Origin: Limanda limanda
Taxonomy: Eukaryota; Chordata; Actinopteri; Pleuronectiformes; Pleuronectidae
Direction of reading: 5' to 3'
Length of the DNA: 64,000 bases
Assembly: GCF_963576545.1 (NCBI RefSeq)
Contig: NC_083639.1
Span: 21,050,118-21,114,117, forward strand
Below, in pieces: positions 61,121-64,000 of the stretch (position 1 is its first letter; every line of letters starts with the position of its first letter). The translations under genes were made by a program, and so were the position numbers. The notes under the pieces were generated by a model, which did not search any database, had not been told where the DNA came from, and was given only the letters and a program-made list of their open reading frames with translations.

Positions 61121-61500
61121 GAAATAAAGTTATAATGTTTATTCAATGATTCATCATTTTAACAAGCTCCAATATTTCAAAGATAAACACAGCAGCAGCA
61201 CTTATCACAATTCAGAAAATACATGTAAAACCTGCGGTCTACCTATGTATGTCTGTCTCTGTGTGTGTGTGTCTGTGTCAAAGTGTCTCTCTGTGTATGT
61301 GTGTCTATGTGTGTGTATGTGAAATAAAGTTAGTGTTATTTAATGATTTATCATTTTAACAAACTCCCATATTTCAAAGATAACAACAGCAGCTTATCAC
61401 AATTTAGAACACGCATGTAACCTCTGGTCCATCTATGTGTCTCTGTGTGTGTGTATCTGCCTGTGTCTATCAAAGTGTCTGTGTGTGTGTGTGTGTGTGT
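61121..61500 (+). repeat. Tandem duplication of ~200 bp, two diverged copies
   Basis: Copies start at 61121 and 61321, both GAAATAAAGTTA. They share TTAATGATT-like, CATTTTAACAA, CTCC, ATATTTCAAAGATAA and CTTATCACAATT blocks and both run into GT-rich tails. Confidence 0.85.
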
Positions 61501-61539
61501 GTGGGAGAGAGCGAGAGAGAGAGAGAAAAGGAAGGGGGC

Positions 61540-61746
61540 GTGGCGATGACGCAGTCACATCTAAGATGGCGGCCAATCATGATTCGTGGAATCAAGGCCT
61601 AAAAACTCTCAAAATGGCGGATTGACTACAAAACAAGATGGCGGAGCCGTTATGAATTTAGAGCCAGGATGGGAGGAGAGAGAGAGAGGAGGCGTGGCAA
61701 TAATAGACTCAAAATGGTGGGTTAACTTGCGTTATTCAAGATGGAG
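61540..61746 (+). promoter_or_regulatory. Cluster of YY1-like (AAGATGGCGG) and KLF/Sp-like sites
   Basis: AAGATGGCGGC at 61563, AAAATGGCGG at 61611, AAGATGGCGG at 61635, plus weaker AAAATGGTGG at 61711 and CAAGATGGAG at 61737, all in the same orientation. GGGGGCGTGGC lies just upstream near 61535, with GGAGGCGTGGC near 61688. YY1 is known to bind the AAGATGGCGGC core. Confidence 0.6.
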
Positions 61747-62848
61747 TCTATGTTAATGACACCATGTGGCCGGAGCTCACACTGGTGGTCGTCACATGAA
61801 TTACACAAAGGGATTTTCAGACAAAGAGAATTCTTTGTCTCTGCTTTGGCCCTGGGCCGCATGGTTTCCAGATGTGTTCAGCCTCTCTAAGTATAGATGT
61901 AACTATGTGACATGAACTGTATTCTAAATACAGATCGGAAACGTGTATAGGTCGGTCTAGAATGAGAGAGAGAGAGAGGGAAGAGAACGAACTCTTAAAA
62001 ATACGCCTGAGATGAGTTAACAGTGATTCACCGCTCAGCCCTCAAGCAAACGTTGTGGGCCGAGGTTCTGATCGGTGAAATCACTGCAGACTCACACAGA
62101 CGTTAACAGTGCGGGCGGAGGCGCTTCTCGCGGCCCTATTTACTGTAACACAAAACATTGCCATCAAACCGGAAGTAGCGGCTCGGAGTAGTGGCCGGCT
62201 AAAACAATGGAACACGGAGGTTCCACCCACAAAATACACTCAAGTATTAAATCAATACGCTACGTATTAAAACTAACATCTGCCCAGATAATCAAGTCTC
62301 TTACTGTACCACCCTCGCGGTGTGTCTGCGCCTCGGCGCGAATGTGTCGGGGGCCAGTGAATCACGTGGTCTCTCTCACGAGCGGAGCTCCGGAGCTCAG
62401 CCGCTGGACCGGACAAGGAGCGGATTTTCTCGTGCTCCGTGACGGGATGAACGTCGTCCTTCTTCTTCAGGGATGTGGAGCTCGTGCTCCTCAGCGGAAT
62501 GAATCTCGCACTTCTGCAGGGGACGGCTGGTTTGAAGCCGTTGGTAGATCGTTGGAAAAACAAAAGTAAAGTCCGTGGGGAAAAATGAAACAGTCTGAGA
62601 TCGTCCAGCGAGCAATTTCCTGTTTGGTCTTTCCAAGTTAAAACAGGAAAAGTCCTTTTCAAAATAAAAACGTCGACTAAGATAAAAGAATAAATGAATG
62701 AAATTAATTGAAACAAACGTCTTATCGCCTCCATTAGGTTACTGAGTCGTCTGGTAAAGGCTCGGGAGGCCTAGTGGTAACTTCAGCGTTGGAGTAGAAA
62801 AAGAGGACAAAGAGTTAGTTGCCTCCTTAAGTTGCTGGGTTAACTAGT

Positions 62849-62871
62849 GAGACCCCGGGGGGGGGGGTCTC
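62849..62871. repeat. G-run palindrome
   Basis: Arms GAGACCCC and GGGGTCTC around a G stretch (11 G in a row, 62857-62867). Confidence 0.9.
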
Positions 62872-63183
62872 GTTGTCACATCAGCATCGGAGTAAAAAGA
62901 GAATGAGTTCTGGGAGGTCAGCACCTTTTGTAGTACCTGGGAGGTACCAGCCCCCTGGAGGAGGGGTCAGGGGTCAGTGTGGCCCTCGGCCAATTGAAAG
63001 GTCAGAAGTCAAGTCTCCGGGAGTGGCTTACAGTGGGGTCCTTCACAGGACCCAGGAAGTGATCTGCTGCCACATGGAGATAAGGGCTCCATGCTGGATT
63101 TTTAAATGTAAGGGGTCTCCCTGGGCAAGTCTCAAATTTTACGAGCCTTTGTTCTAAGTCAGATCACTGGGCCTTCCCCAACA

Positions 63184-63245
63184 TTACTGTAAAGCACTTT
63201 GAGTGGTCAATAAGACTCGAAAAAGCACAAAAATGAAATACAGTT
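63184..63245 (+). repeat. 3' part of the interrupted SINE/LINE-tail copy
   Basis: TTACTGTAAAGCACTTTGAG, TGGTCAATAAGACTCGAAAA, AGCAC, continuing the sequence broken at 60613. Confidence 0.7.
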
Positions 63246-64000
63246 CATTTAAACAGAATCAAGCTCTTTGACAGAGCTTCTCTTGCTTAGTTATATTCTT
63301 GAACAATGTTATTTTCAGCAACTTGACTGAATTTCTCAGAATTTTGTTAATTACACTTTTACACATTTCACGTCAGCCTCTAATGACGCTCAAGGTCAGA
63401 ACGTCATTCAGGCCTAATTTATCCAGTATATTCATCTGTGGATGTATCCCAACCGTACTTCATGTCCCGCTGTCTATGTGTAATGTTTTTGTGCTCCAAC
63501 AAACTCTTCTCTCTTGTATCAAAGAGGCTTCAAACAATACACATGCCAAGTGTCAAGCCAATAAGATGAACAGTTCTCGAGCTATATAAACTAAAGACAG
63601 ACTGACAGACATATTTTGAGGATGCTAGCTAGTGACAGACTAGTTCAAACATGTTCCTTACTTACTGGTGTCAGATCTCCAGATCTCCAGTATTTCACCA
63701 TTTTGTCCTCTGACTGGTCCTTCGGTCACTGCAATTTACAGTGACTTGTGTTCACTGTTACCACAGATGTCAGATTTTCTGTATCAATTGTTTTCTCATA
63801 GTAGCCCCCTTTGGAAATGCAGCCATTGTGATTTGTTGGGGCCGTCCAAAGCTGTTACAAATGTTACAATTTTGTTTTCCGATCTTATCCCTACTTGGGT
63901 AAATTGTTGTAAGTTTAGGTAGAAAAACTACTTTGCTAATGTTCAGAGACAATCAGCGTCATGATTTTAAAGAACAACAAGTGTGAGTTAAAGGATTTTG
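63246..64000. other. Unannotated DNA at the window end
   Basis: No recognisable gene. Short frames on both strands lack supporting features. Confidence 0.5.

Larger units (their letters stand above)
60614..63183 (+). mobile_element. 2.57-kb insertion, LTR-like or non-autonomous element
   Basis: It splits an older repeat and is flanked by ATTACTGT (60606-60613 and 63183-63190). If its ends are TGTGCAATAG...CCCCAACA, the duplication is the 7-bp TTACTGT. If the last A belongs to the flank, it is the 8-bp ATTACTGT, a hAT-like length. Inside, in order: an AT-rich block of AATAAT-type repeats (60630-60900), a ~200-bp tandem duplication (61121-61500), a YY1/KLF-like site cluster (61540-61746), a CpG-rich region (61640-62560), AATAAA signals near 62664 and 62690, and a G-run palindrome (62849-62871). 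There are no long convincing frames. A large solo LTR is my preferred reading, although the size is unusual and the terminal inverted match is only TGT/ACA. Confidence 0.6.

Noticed and set aside
62273..62734. 153-codon minus-strand frame in the CpG-rich region
   Set aside because: GC-rich sequence gives long chance frames; no domain or splice context was seen.

Overview
The window reads as teleost fish nuclear DNA. It is AT-leaning with long (GT)n/(CA)n tracts. It carries piscine-type transposons (a PIF/Harbinger element with introns, TTAA-type and hAT-like MITEs, non-LTR retrotransposon pieces, a tRNA-derived SINE, a solo LTR) and vertebrate-type nuclear tRNA-Phe genes. No prokaryotic gene organisation is present. 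No host protein-coding gene could be recognised with confidence.

Layout. Positions 1-12298 are a tandem array of ~478-487-bp units. Each unit carries one nuclear tRNA-Phe(GAA) gene or pseudogene on the + strand: 23 full or near-full copies plus two relics. The array already runs at base 1, so its left end lies outside. It has higher-order structure: a four-unit period of ~1931-1939 bp on the left and a five-unit block duplicated at exactly 2420 bp in the middle. Its right edge is decayed and cut by a dispersed repeat at about 12299.

Positions 12.3-19.6 kb are repeat-rich intergenic DNA: two abutting MITEs (13481-14437), a CpG-rich patch (16.18-16.69 kb) and a solo LTR with perfect 5-bp target duplication (16994-17747). 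Positions 19625-23200 are a complete PIF/Harbinger transposon with perfect 24-bp terminal inverted repeats. Its four-exon transposase is open throughout (343 aa). The convergent Myb/SANT-like partner gene shows three apparent single-base losses.

Positions 23.2-48 kb are mostly non-coding with MITEs and LINE fragments (notably 31545-32757). At 48.5 kb there is a candidate RNA polymerase II promoter (inverted CCAAT, X-box-like palindrome, TATA box) followed by an ATG-free exon-like stretch with a splice donor. At 53.16 kb there is a tRNA-derived SINE. At 60614-63183 a 2.57-kb segment interrupts an older repeat and is flanked by a 7-8-bp direct repeat. It carries a tandem duplication, a cluster of YY1/KLF-like sites and a CpG-rich half, and it may be a large LTR-like unit.

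Functional reading. The array is the main locus of interest: a Pol III gene family evolving as a satellite by unequal exchange and conversion. Some copies are perfect, some carry base changes that alter tRNA modification, and some are dead. The rest is a layered transposon record in which insertion order can be read from nesting. Everything here was read by eye; no alignment, folding or database search was run.
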